From: a virus
Virus record (IMG/VR): IMGVR_UViG_3300002460_000112
Coordinates: 1-32,967 of that record
Direction: 5' to 3' (one strand)
Length of the DNA stretch: 32,967 bases
Shown here in pieces: positions 5,659 to 10,854 of this stretch. Position 1 is the stretch's first letter; every line of letters begins with the position of its first letter. Below the pieces are notes generated by a model that was given only the letters and a program-made list of their open reading frames with translations, searched no databases and was not told where the DNA came from. Position numbers and translations under genes: made by a program.

Positions 5659-5675
5659 GCTAGTTAATTTCTAGC
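5659..5675. promoter_or_regulatory. dyad GCTAG-N7-CTAGC, promoter-proximal operator candidate
   Basis: The second copy of the dyad ends 5 bases before the extended -10 promoter, covering the place where a -35 hexamer would normally be. A factor bound here could activate a promoter that lacks a good -35, or block it. Confidence 0.45.
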
Positions 5676-5680
5676 ATCTT

Positions 5681-5689
5681 TGTTATACT
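5681..5689 (+). promoter_or_regulatory. extended -10 promoter, candidate late promoter
   Basis: TGTTATACT contains the TGn motif directly before TATACT, a sigma-70 extended -10 element that does not need a strong -35. Transcription would start near 5697 and meet a strong terminator about 55 bases later, ahead of the nuclease, endolysin and holin genes. This resembles the arrangement of lambdoid late promoters, where a short leader RNA ends unless an antiterminator acts. Confidence 0.5.
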
Positions 5690-5731
5690 GATTACCGTTT
5701 TGTGTGTAATCCTTATTGCTTTATTTATTCC

Positions 5732-5757
5732 GGCGATCATCCTGGTCGCCTTTTTTT
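5732..5757 (+). terminator. rho-independent terminator upstream of the late genes
   Basis: GGCGATCA pairs with TGGTCGCC (8 bp, one G-U) around loop TCC, followed directly by seven T. It is a textbook terminator only 20 bases before the nuclease start codon, so it would stop leader transcription and make late expression depend on read-through or on another promoter. Confidence 0.85.
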
Positions 5758-5758
5758 A

Positions 5759-5778
5759 ATGTAGAACGGAATCTACAT
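5759..5778 (+). promoter_or_regulatory. hairpin over the nuclease start codon
   Basis: ATGTAGA (5759-5765) pairs with TCTACAT (5772-5778), which includes the first bases of the start codon at 5777. The loop ACGGAA exposes the GGA of the ribosome binding site. It may modulate initiation. Confidence 0.45.
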
Positions 5779-6220
5779 GTCTAAAAAATATATGGAAAGT
5801 TTTGGGTTGCTTTATGGCGTTTCGCTTCCTGAAAAGATATTTAAAAGTCCTTTACCTGTTAAAAAAATATCTGAATTTGTTCGTAGCGAAGATGATGAAC
5901 AAATCCATCTTGTTGTCTGGTTAACCAAACAAAATATCCCATTTTTCGCAATTCCAAATGGGGGATCTCGGCATAAATTGGAAGGCTATAAGCTAAAACG
6001 GGCCGGTGTGCAACGTGGAATACCCGATCTCATGCTGCCCCTTTGTTGTGGTAAACATCATGGGTTATTCATCGAGATGAAACGTGTTAAGATGTCCAGA
6101 GTTACTGATGAACAACAATTTTGGATCGATTTGTTAAACAAAAATGGGTACAAAGCCGTAGTTTGTTATGGTTTTGAAGATGCCAAAAAAATAGTTGAAG
6201 ATTATTTAGGTTCCATGTAG
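5777..6220 (+). CDS. VRR-NUC domain nuclease
   Basis: A 147-residue protein of the VRR-NUC family, PD-(D/E)XK-type nucleases common in phages and related to the Fan1 nuclease domain. A conserved Glu lies in SEDDEQIHLVVWL (Glu41). Then come PNGGSR (60-65), RAGVQRGIPDL with catalytic Asp84, and HGLFIEMKR with Glu100 and Lys102. The family's C-terminal part follows (EQQFWIDLLNKNGYKAVVCYG). It probably cuts branched or flapped DNA during replication, recombination or packaging. A weak GGA site and a start-codon hairpin precede it. It is the first gene after the terminator of the late leader. Confidence 0.85.
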   Translation: MSKKYMESFGLLYGVSLPEKIFKSPLPVKKISEFVRSEDDEQIHLVVWLTKQNIPFFAIPNGGSRHKLEGYKLKRAGVQRGIPDLMLPLCCGKHHGLFIEMKRVKMSRVTDEQQFWIDLLNKNGYKAVVCYGFEDAKKIVEDYLGSM

Positions 6221-6229
6221 AACATTAGA

Positions 6230-6301
6230 GGGATCGTGTCAGGTTGATCTACTAAGAGAAGGTGAGCCGATTGCTATTCTAGCGGGTAGCGGGGCGATCC
6301 C
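6230..6301 (+). other. stem-closed 72-nt element before the endolysin gene
   Basis: GGGATCG (6230-6236) and CGATCCC (6295-6301) form a perfect 7-bp closing stem around a GC-richer interior that includes GCTA/TAGC and GCC/GGC pairings. Length and closing stem recall a tRNA, but no T-arm or anticodon arm folds. It lies in the leader of the endolysin gene and may set its translation or stability. Confidence 0.35.
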
Positions 6302-6319
6302 ATAAATTTTGGAGCAACG

Positions 6320-6751
6320 ATGCAAGAAAAATTACGGAAATTATTATTGCGTCATGAAGGAATGCGATTATCACCTTATCAAGATAGTTTAGGTAATCTT
6401 ACAATCGGTGTAGGTTGGGCGCTAGAAAAAAATCCGATGAGAGAGTCTGAAGCATTATTCCGGCTTAATAATGATTTAGAATATTTTCTTGAACAACTAG
6501 AATTTAAATATGATTGGTTTGTTAAACTAAATGATGTGCGTAAATCTGTTATTGTTAACATGTCATTTAATCTAGGACTCAAAGGATTTGCAAGCTTTAG
6601 GAAAATGATTAAATTAATAGAAGATGAAAAATACCAGTTAGCCGCAGTAGAAATGTTAGATAGCAGATGGGCTCTTCAAGTAGGGAAACGAGCCGATGAA
6701 TTGTCAGAGATGCTAGCAACAGGGAGGTGGTTGAATGAATTGGCTAATTAA
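6320..6751 (+). CDS. endolysin, GH24 lysozyme (T4-type muramidase)
   Basis: A 143-residue glycoside hydrolase family 24 lysozyme that cuts the N-acetylmuramic acid to N-acetylglucosamine bond of peptidoglycan. The catalytic triad is in order with T4-lysozyme spacing: Glu13 in RHEGMR, Asp22 in YQDSLG and Thr28 in LTIGVGW. The helical second lobe has VIVNMSFNLGLKGFASFRKM and the closing motif RADELSEMLATGRW. No signal peptide or signal-anchor is present, so export should need the holin encoded next. Start: ATG with TTGGAG 8 bases upstream. The end overlaps the holin-like gene by 17 bases. Confidence 0.93.
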   Translation: MQEKLRKLLLRHEGMRLSPYQDSLGNLTIGVGWALEKNPMRESEALFRLNNDLEYFLEQLEFKYDWFVKLNDVRKSVIVNMSFNLGLKGFASFRKMIKLIEDEKYQLAAVEMLDSRWALQVGKRADELSEMLATGRWLNELAN

Positions 6752-6956
6752 TTTAATCAAAAATAGTCCGTTTGCGGCACTTATTTTACCTTCTGGATTA
6801 AATTTAGTTACATTTTTGGGTAACTTATACGTTTATTTGTCTGACGGACAGTTAGACAATGAAGAATTTCATAAATTAATGTCATCTGCGTCTGGGATAG
6901 AAGCTTTGTTAATTATTTTTATCATGTTTGCGCTCAAGAATCGTCGCTCGATGTAA
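6735..6956 (+). CDS. holin-like two-span membrane protein
   Basis: A 73-residue protein with two hydrophobic segments: residues 11-35 (SPFAALILPSGLNLVTFLGN) and 52-67 (ASGIEALLIIFIMFALK), and a short basic end (KNRRSM). Size, topology and position after the endolysin support a class II-type holin that would open the inner membrane. A strong GGGAGGTGG site lies just upstream, inside the endolysin gene. The 3' end overlaps an RHH gene on the other strand by 48 bases, so transcripts of the two oppose each other. No spanin gene was recognised nearby. Confidence 0.65.
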   Translation: MNWLINLIKNSPFAALILPSGLNLVTFLGNLYVYLSDGQLDNEEFHKLMSSASGIEALLIIFIMFALKNRRSM

Positions 6957-7079
6957 TAATATTAACGCGCGTTTTATAATCTGACTTTTATTCTCTCCAA
7001 AGAAATCTGAGAGAACATCTAATTCTCTCATGTCTTCTTTAGTCAATATGAATGTAATGCGTTTGACTGCAGGTGCCAT
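6909..7079 (-). CDS. ribbon-helix-helix regulator antisense to the holin 3' end (56 aa)
   Basis: A 56-residue frame with the RHH pattern: strand AVKRITFILT, helix 1 KEDMRELDVLSDFFGE, turn NKSQ and helix 2 IIKRALILLHRA, then a basic tail. It starts 9 bases after the stop of the coiled-coil gene and forms a two-gene minus-strand cassette inside the plus-strand late region. The 3' end runs into the holin-like gene. It probably regulates its own cassette. The start context is weak, so translation may rely on reinitiation. The opposite orientation to all neighbours fits an inserted accessory (moron-type) cassette. Confidence 0.7.
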   Translation of the reverse strand: MAPAVKRITFILTKEDMRELDVLSDFFGENKSQIIKRALILLHRATILERKHDKNN

Positions 7080-7088
7080 AAATATTCA

Positions 7089-7397
7089 TTAAATCCAATG
7101 TTGAATTTTAGCTATTAAGGTAACAATTCCTATTGCGCTGCCACCTATCATTCCTAACAAAAATATAAAATATTTATCTATTTTTTTGTCTAAATGTCTA
7201 AAATTATCATCTATTTTTTTATCCATTTCGCTGAATTTTTTGTCAATCGAGTCAAATCTTTTGTCAATAGAATCAAATCTCTTGTCAATAGAATCAAATC
7301 TTTTATCCATTCTTAACATCGTTTCATTGATATGCAGGATAGCTTGTTCAAGTAATGCTAATCTCGTATTTTCATGAACATGTTTTTGCGACTTCAT
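7089..7397 (-). CDS. heptad-repeat coiled-coil protein with C-terminal membrane anchor
   Basis: A 102-residue protein made almost wholly of a coiled coil with tandem 7-residue repeats (DKRFDSI three times, then DKKFSEM, DKKIDDN) from about residue 31 to 73, followed by one membrane span (IFLLGMIGGSAIGIVTLIAK). The style recalls DUF1640, hemolysin XhlA-like and Borrelia Bdr proteins; sequence pattern alone cannot choose among them. It is the first gene of a reversed two-gene cassette with an RHH regulator. The repeats are also near-identical at DNA level, so their number can change by slippage without a frameshift. Confidence 0.7.
   Translation of the reverse strand: MKSQKHVHENTRLALLEQAILHINETMLRMDKRFDSIDKRFDSIDKRFDSIDKKFSEMDKKIDDNFRHLDKKIDKYFIFLLGMIGGSAIGIVTLIAKIQHWI
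7238..7300 (-). repeat. three 21-bp tandem repeats encoding DKRFDSI
   Basis: Copies at 7238-7258, 7259-7279 and 7280-7300 share the core TTGTCAAT-GA-TCAAATC; the last two differ at one base. Each encodes one heptad of the coiled coil. Confidence 0.9.
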
Positions 7398-7432
7398 TTT
7401 TATAATCTTTATTTATTATCAAGCACAGTTAC

Positions 7433-7459
7433 TTGATATGATCGTAATAATACTATAAT
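7433..7459 (+). promoter_or_regulatory. possible promoter ahead of the packaging genes
   Basis: TTGATA (7433-7438) and TATAAT (7454-7459) with a short 15-base spacer lie in the 147-base gap between the reversed cassette and the terminase genes. The good -10 is offset by poor spacing. The same gap must hold the promoter of the minus-strand cassette, which I could not define. Confidence 0.35.
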
Positions 7460-7544
7460 CACAATATATCACCACTTTATTCCCTATTTATTTATATTTA
7501 TTTTGAGTGCATAATGTGAGCAATCAATAAGCTATGGATAGCAA

Positions 7545-7946
7545 ATGGAAATCAAACCAAACAAAAGAGCTTACGAAAATCGTAAAGTAGATAAAGCACT
7601 CTTGGATAGAATTTTAAAAGATATCGAAGAAGGATCTACAAACGAACATGCAGCAGAATCGAACAGAATAAGCGAATCACATTTTTATTTTATGTTGCAA
7701 CAAGGTCGTTGCGATTTAGATCATGAAGTTGATTCATTATATGCTTATTTAGTAGAGGGTCTTCGCAAAATTGAACAGAAAGAAATCAAATGGGCTCGCG
7801 GACAAATAAAGATGAGCCCTAAGAGTCATGCTGGTGCAGAATGGACATTAGAGCATGCGTATTGGCGACATTTTTGCGGTAATGCTGCATTGTTAGAACT
7901 TGAAAAACAAGTAAAGGATTTAGTTTCATCATGGAAAAAGGAGTAA
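7545..7946 (+). CDS. putative small terminase subunit
   Basis: A 133-residue protein with a helix-turn-helix-like N-terminal part (ILKDIEEGSTNEHAAESNRI then SESHFYFMLQQGRC) and a second part, KSHAGAEWTLEHAYWRHFC, that resembles small terminase subunits of phages with P22-type packaging. Small terminases recognise phage DNA and hand it to the large subunit. It heads the packaging gene group, with four short genes between it and the large terminase. The Shine-Dalgarno is weak; an upstream ATG is out of frame. It could also be another DNA-binding phage protein. Confidence 0.55.
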   Translation: MEIKPNKRAYENRKVDKALLDRILKDIEEGSTNEHAAESNRISESHFYFMLQQGRCDLDHEVDSLYAYLVEGLRKIEQKEIKWARGQIKMSPKSHAGAEWTLEHAYWRHFCGNAALLELEKQVKDLVSSWKKE

Positions 7947-7951
7947 TACAA

Positions 7952-8110
7952 ATGCCGCTTGTTAAGGGATTATATTCACGTAGCAAACCTGGTATCGCAA
8001 AAAATATTAGCGCTGAAATCAAATCTGGTAAACCTAAAAAGCAAGCAATTGCTATTGCTTACAGTGTTGCAAAAAAATCTAAAAAAGGGAAAAAGAAAGA
8101 TGGCAAATAA
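7952..8110 (+). CDS. small basic phage protein, DUF6496-like (52 aa)
   Basis: A 52-residue Lys-rich protein whose core (ISAEIKSGKPKKQAIAIAYS) matches the small phage family DUF6496 as I remember it. The function of the family is unknown. The composition suggests nucleic-acid binding. Start: ATG with GGAG 7 bases upstream, just after the putative small terminase. It overlaps the next gene by 11 bases in another frame. Confidence 0.7.
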   Translation: MPLVKGLYSRSKPGIAKNISAEIKSGKPKKQAIAIAYSVAKKSKKGKKKDGK

Positions 8111-8276
8111 ATGGATTGATAAAGCAATAAAAAAACCAGGGGCTCTTAAAAAAGAACTCGGCGTTAAAAAAGGTTCTAAGATTCCTAAATCAAAACTTAA
8201 TGCCGCTGCAAAAAAAGGTGGCAAGCTAGGACAACGCGCACGACTTGCTAAAACTCTTTCAGGATTTAAAAAATGA
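8100..8276 (+). CDS. small basic phage protein (58 aa)
   Basis: A 58-residue Lys/Gly-rich protein: WIDKAIKKPGALKKELGVKK, then IPKSKLNAAAKKGGKLGQRA and RLAKTLSGF. I recognise this as a widespread small phage protein of unknown function found beside terminase or DUF6496-like genes; the strong positive charge fits DNA binding. The ATG at 8100 follows AAAGGGAAAAAGAAAG and is preferred to the in-frame upstream start, because the DUF6496-like gene occupies the upstream segment in another frame. The stop overlaps the next start (ATGA). Confidence 0.7.
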   Translation: MANKWIDKAIKKPGALKKELGVKKGSKIPKSKLNAAAKKGGKLGQRARLAKTLSGFKK

Positions 8277-8596
8277 TTGAGAAACGTCGAGATAAATATC
8301 AAAATCTTCCCTCTGGCTGTCCTGATTTAGATGATTTTCATGCAAATGTTAAAAAGAAATATCTAGCAATATCAGATAAAGTTAAAAGATATCTTCAGGC
8401 AAAGACATTCCCACCGCAGGAAATAGAAGATGAATATTATTTTGTTTTGAGCGAATTGCGCGCTTATCTCGATTCGATCAATTTTAAAATGCCGAAAGTG
8501 AAATATCCTACGTTGCTTGAAAAAAGAAAAAAGGATAGTAAATGCGATGCAGTGCAAAAATTGCAATTATCCAAACTCACACGTAATAAGCACTGA
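8273..8596 (+). CDS. hypothetical protein (107 aa)
   Basis: A 107-residue, mostly helical charged protein (VKKKYLAISDKVKRYLQAKT, PQEIEDEYYFVLSELRAYLD) with no family I recognise. It starts by ATGA overlap with the basic gene upstream, so it is translationally coupled. Its 3' 50 bases overlap the zinc-ribbon gene in another frame; the Lys-rich end there may be less constrained. Confidence 0.6.
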   Translation: MIEKRRDKYQNLPSGCPDLDDFHANVKKKYLAISDKVKRYLQAKTFPPQEIEDEYYFVLSELRAYLDSINFKMPKVKYPTLLEKRKKDSKCDAVQKLQLSKLTRNKH

Positions 8597-8723
8597 TCGA
8601 AACGGTAATGAAGTTAAACGCAGAAGAGAATGTTTGAGATGCGGTTATCGTTTTAGTACGAATGAAAATGTAAGAGAAGAGAAATACAAATCACTACCTC
8701 CTCATCGGATTTTGCCGAAATGA
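8547..8723 (+). CDS. NrdR-like zinc-ribbon protein (58 aa)
   Basis: A 58-residue protein nearly identical in layout to the zinc-ribbon of the NrdR regulator: Cys3 and Cys6 in MQCKNCNYP, then STDRNGNEVKRRRECLRCGY with Cys29 and Cys32, and RFSTNENV. The ATP-cone that NrdR uses for nucleotide sensing is absent, so it is only the DNA-binding-type ribbon. It may act as a small phage regulator. The ATG at 8547 begins the ribbon; a TTG start further up only adds residues inside the neighbouring gene. The stop overlaps the terminase start (ATGA). Confidence 0.75.
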   Translation: MQCKNCNYPNSHVISTDRNGNEVKRRRECLRCGYRFSTNENVREEKYKSLPPHRILPK

Positions 8724-10276
8724 GTCTAAGTATTTCGAGTATTGAGGGAATGATTACGAAGTTAAAACAGCAAACAAATCGTTCTGTGACAAAACATGTA
8801 TCAATCGAAAATGATCGGACACTAATCTATGGAAAACAAGATATTAAGGAATATATACCAACACATACCGGTAATCTTGCTCATCATGACGATAACTTCG
8901 TTAGGGTTATTATGGGACCGTATGGAAGCGGTAAATCAACATGGGCGATTAATGAAATATTACAACGATCAGTCGAGATGCCAATCTGGTCTAACGGCAG
9001 AAGACGCAGTCGATGGGCAATAGTTAGAAATACATCTGGTGAATTACAATCTACTACTTTGCAGACATGGTTGTCCTGGTTTGGCGAACTTGGCGATATA
9101 CAGAAACGTCAGAAGCCAATTTTGACATACGAACATTATTTCAATGATGGCCATGGAATTGTTGAGCTTGAACTTATCTTCATCGCATTAGATCGAGAAG
9201 AAGATGTTAGAAAGATTAAGTCATTAGAACTAACAGGATGTTATATTAATGAACTATCAGAAGTTCCAGAAGCTGCATTGTCACACATGAAAGGAAGAGT
9301 TAATCGTTATCCTTCACATCACTTCTGTCCTAATCCTTATTGGGCTGGCATCATTGCTGACACAAATCCGCCAGATGAAGACCACTGGATTTACAAGTTA
9401 TTTGAAGAGAAATCCATTCCATCTTATAAACTATTTAAACAACCACCCGGTCTTTTAAAAGATCAAGATAGTCATTGGATAAAGAATAATAACGCAGATA
9501 ATGTCACGCATTTGCCCGATAATTATTACACGAATCTTGCAGAAGGTCAGACATCAGAATTTATAAAAGTATTTTGTTTAGGACAATACGGTTCAGTCGG
9601 ACTTGGAAAATTAGTTTATCCTGAGTTTAATGCTGATGCTCATATTGTCGATCACATTGAGGCAATACAAGGTGAACTACTTTATCTGGGATGGGATTTT
9701 GGATTAACTCCAGCTTGTATTGTGACGCAATTATCGGCTCGTGGTCAGTTGTTAGTGTTAAAAGAATATATTGGAGAAGATATCGGAATCAAATCATTTG
9801 CAGAATCTGTTGTGATTCCAGGTATTGTTAAAGACTTTCCTTATTGCAAGATTGGAAAATCATTTGGCGATCCATCTGGTAATAAGCGTAATGAAATCAT
9901 AGAAGAGATGTCTTGTATTGGCGAGCTTAATTCTTTGGGAATCAATACAGTATCAGCGAGCACTAATGATATAAGCGCAAGATTAGCTTCAGTTCGTTAT
10001 TTCTTGAATAAGATGATTGACGGTAAGCCCTCTATTGTCATGTCTAAGAAAGGGTGTATGACGCTTTATAAAGGATTTACAAAGGACTATGTTTATCAAC
10101 GAGTCGCTGTTCGTGGAGAAGAACGTTATAAAGATAAGCCAGATAAAAACTATGTATCGCATATTCATGATGCGCTACAATATGTTTGTATGGAGTTTGC
10201 ATCTGATAGAATTATTAAAGATAAAACGGCAAAAAAAGAAATTGATATGTTTAATCCAGTATTTAGGTGGCAATAA
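8720..10276 (+). CDS. terminase large subunit (P22 gp2-like)
   Basis: A 518-residue packaging motor with an N-terminal ATPase and a C-terminal RNase H-like nuclease. Walker A is GPYGSGKST at 66-74, and the Walker B region reads TGCYINE with catalytic Glu178. The nuclease residues are Asp326 (LGWDFGL), Asp384 (FGDPSG) and Asp484 (HIHDAL). The motor pumps DNA through the portal and cuts concatemers; the family of P22 uses headful packaging, giving circularly permuted ends. It starts by ATGA overlap with the zinc-ribbon gene. Length fits the family (P22 gp2 is about 500 residues). Confidence 0.92.
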   Translation: MSLSISSIEGMITKLKQQTNRSVTKHVSIENDRTLIYGKQDIKEYIPTHTGNLAHHDDNFVRVIMGPYGSGKSTWAINEILQRSVEMPIWSNGRRRSRWAIVRNTSGELQSTTLQTWLSWFGELGDIQKRQKPILTYEHYFNDGHGIVELELIFIALDREEDVRKIKSLELTGCYINELSEVPEAALSHMKGRVNRYPSHHFCPNPYWAGIIADTNPPDEDHWIYKLFEEKSIPSYKLFKQPPGLLKDQDSHWIKNNNADNVTHLPDNYYTNLAEGQTSEFIKVFCLGQYGSVGLGKLVYPEFNADAHIVDHIEAIQGELLYLGWDFGLTPACIVTQLSARGQLLVLKEYIGEDIGIKSFAESVVIPGIVKDFPYCKIGKSFGDPSGNKRNEIIEEMSCIGELNSLGINTVSASTNDISARLASVRYFLNKMIDGKPSIVMSKKGCMTLYKGFTKDYVYQRVAVRGEERYKDKPDKNYVSHIHDALQYVCMEFASDRIIKDKTAKKEIDMFNPVFRWQ

Positions 10277-10288
10277 AAGGAAATTACG

Positions 10289-10405
10289 ATGTCTGCGTGT
10301 TATTTCTTTCATAAGTATAATAAAAAATGTCCATTTTGCGGATATAAAGAATCAGAAAGAAAACCAAAAGATTTAAATAAAATTTTAATTAGGATATTAA
10401 TATGA
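10289..10405 (+). CDS. tiny zinc-finger-like protein (38 aa)
   Basis: A 38-residue frame with CYFFHKYNKKCPFCGYKE: Cys4, His8, Cys14 and Cys17 could bind zinc. AAAGGAA lies 6 bases before the ATG and the stop overlaps the next start (ATGA), so it behaves like a real gene between terminase and portal. Function unknown. Confidence 0.55.
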   Translation: MSACYFFHKYNKKCPFCGYKESERKPKDLNKILIRILI

Positions 10406-10656
10406 GTTGTACTTGTAAAGATGAAAATGGTAATTATTTAGATCAATGTATAGGAACTTGTTCCAGCGGAAAAATGATCGTTAAATCATATATTGATTCA
10501 ATAAAAGAAATTGAAAATAACTTAAATCAAATTTTAAGTAAAATAGAAATAAAATTTAATAATATAATAAATTCACTAGAATTTAAAATTAATGATTCTT
10601 ATAAAGAAGGATTTCAAGAAGGATTTAAACTTGGAGTTGAAACAGAAAGGAACTAA
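10402..10656 (+). CDS. hypothetical coiled-coil protein (84 aa)
   Basis: An 84-residue protein. The N-terminus has four cysteines (SCTCKDENGNYLDQCIGTCS), possibly a metal site; the rest is a long amphipathic helix (IKEIENNLNQILSKIEIKFN, NIINSLEFKINDSYKEGFQE) likely to oligomerise. It is coupled to the tiny gene upstream. It may be a minor virion or assembly protein, judging only by its place between terminase and portal. Confidence 0.6.
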   Translation: MSCTCKDENGNYLDQCIGTCSSGKMIVKSYIDSIKEIENNLNQILSKIEIKFNNIINSLEFKINDSYKEGFQEGFKLGVETERN

Positions 10657-10660
10657 ACGA

Positions 10661-10810
10661 ATGAGCGGCTGTCATAACCCAACAGTTGAAAGTGATGATG
10701 AATTTTTAGAAAAAATAGATGAATTATTTGTCAGAGTAAAAGATTTAGAAAATCTCTCAGTTGATATTTATGATATGGAAGCAAGAATAAGGGCCCTAGA
10801 ACAAAAGTAA
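10661..10810 (+). CDS. hypothetical small acidic coiled-coil protein (49 aa)
   Basis: A 49-residue acidic protein (EFLEKIDELFVRVKDLENLS, VDIYDMEARIRALEQK) predicted as one coiled coil. AAAGGA 8 bases before the ATG at 10661 decides this start; the frame is open further upstream only across the previous gene. It starts 4 bases after the previous stop. No function recognised. Confidence 0.6.
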   Translation: MSGCHNPTVESDDEFLEKIDELFVRVKDLENLSVDIYDMEARIRALEQK

Positions 10811-10854
10811 TAAATAGTTTTAAATAAATTTAACCCACGGAAGGGATAAATATC

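Larger units (their letters stand above)
5375..5675. repeat. nested inverted-repeat region, 300 bp non-coding
   Basis: A perfect 19-bp inverted repeat bounds the block (5375-5393 and 5657-5675). Each arm contains the dyad GCTAG-N7-CTAGC. Inside, more complementary segments follow in nested order: AAAGCGGA (5446-5453, repeated at 5457-5464) with TCCGCTTT (5615-5622); TTATAGGT (5511-5518) with ACCTATAA (5588-5595); GTAAACATT (5503-5511) with AATGTTTAC (5531-5539). A small GC-rich inverted repeat (TTCCCG and CGGGAA types) lies near 5620-5652. No gene is visible on either strand. It could be a regulatory region with looped operators, a second origin or a packaging/recombination site. Confidence 0.65.

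Noticed and set aside
6230-6301. tRNA gene
   Set aside because: The closing stem and length fit, but no T-arm, D-arm or anticodon stem can be formed and no TTC-like T-loop is present.
7959-8276. 105-aa upstream extension of the basic gene at 8100
   Set aside because: The upstream segment is already coding for the DUF6496-like protein in another frame, and the ATG at 8100 has a better context.
8517-8546. TTG start for the NrdR-like ribbon gene
   Set aside because: The extra ten residues are Lys-rich and come from the neighbouring gene; the ATG at 8547 begins the conserved ribbon exactly.
10089-10376. 95-aa plus-strand frame overlapping the terminase end
   Set aside because: It lies in another frame of the terminase gene, and the tiny zinc-finger-like gene at 10289 explains the rest with proper signals.
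10592-10660. Longer N-terminus of the 49-aa coiled-coil gene
   Set aside because: The extra codons lie wholly in the previous gene; the AAAGGA site points to 10661.
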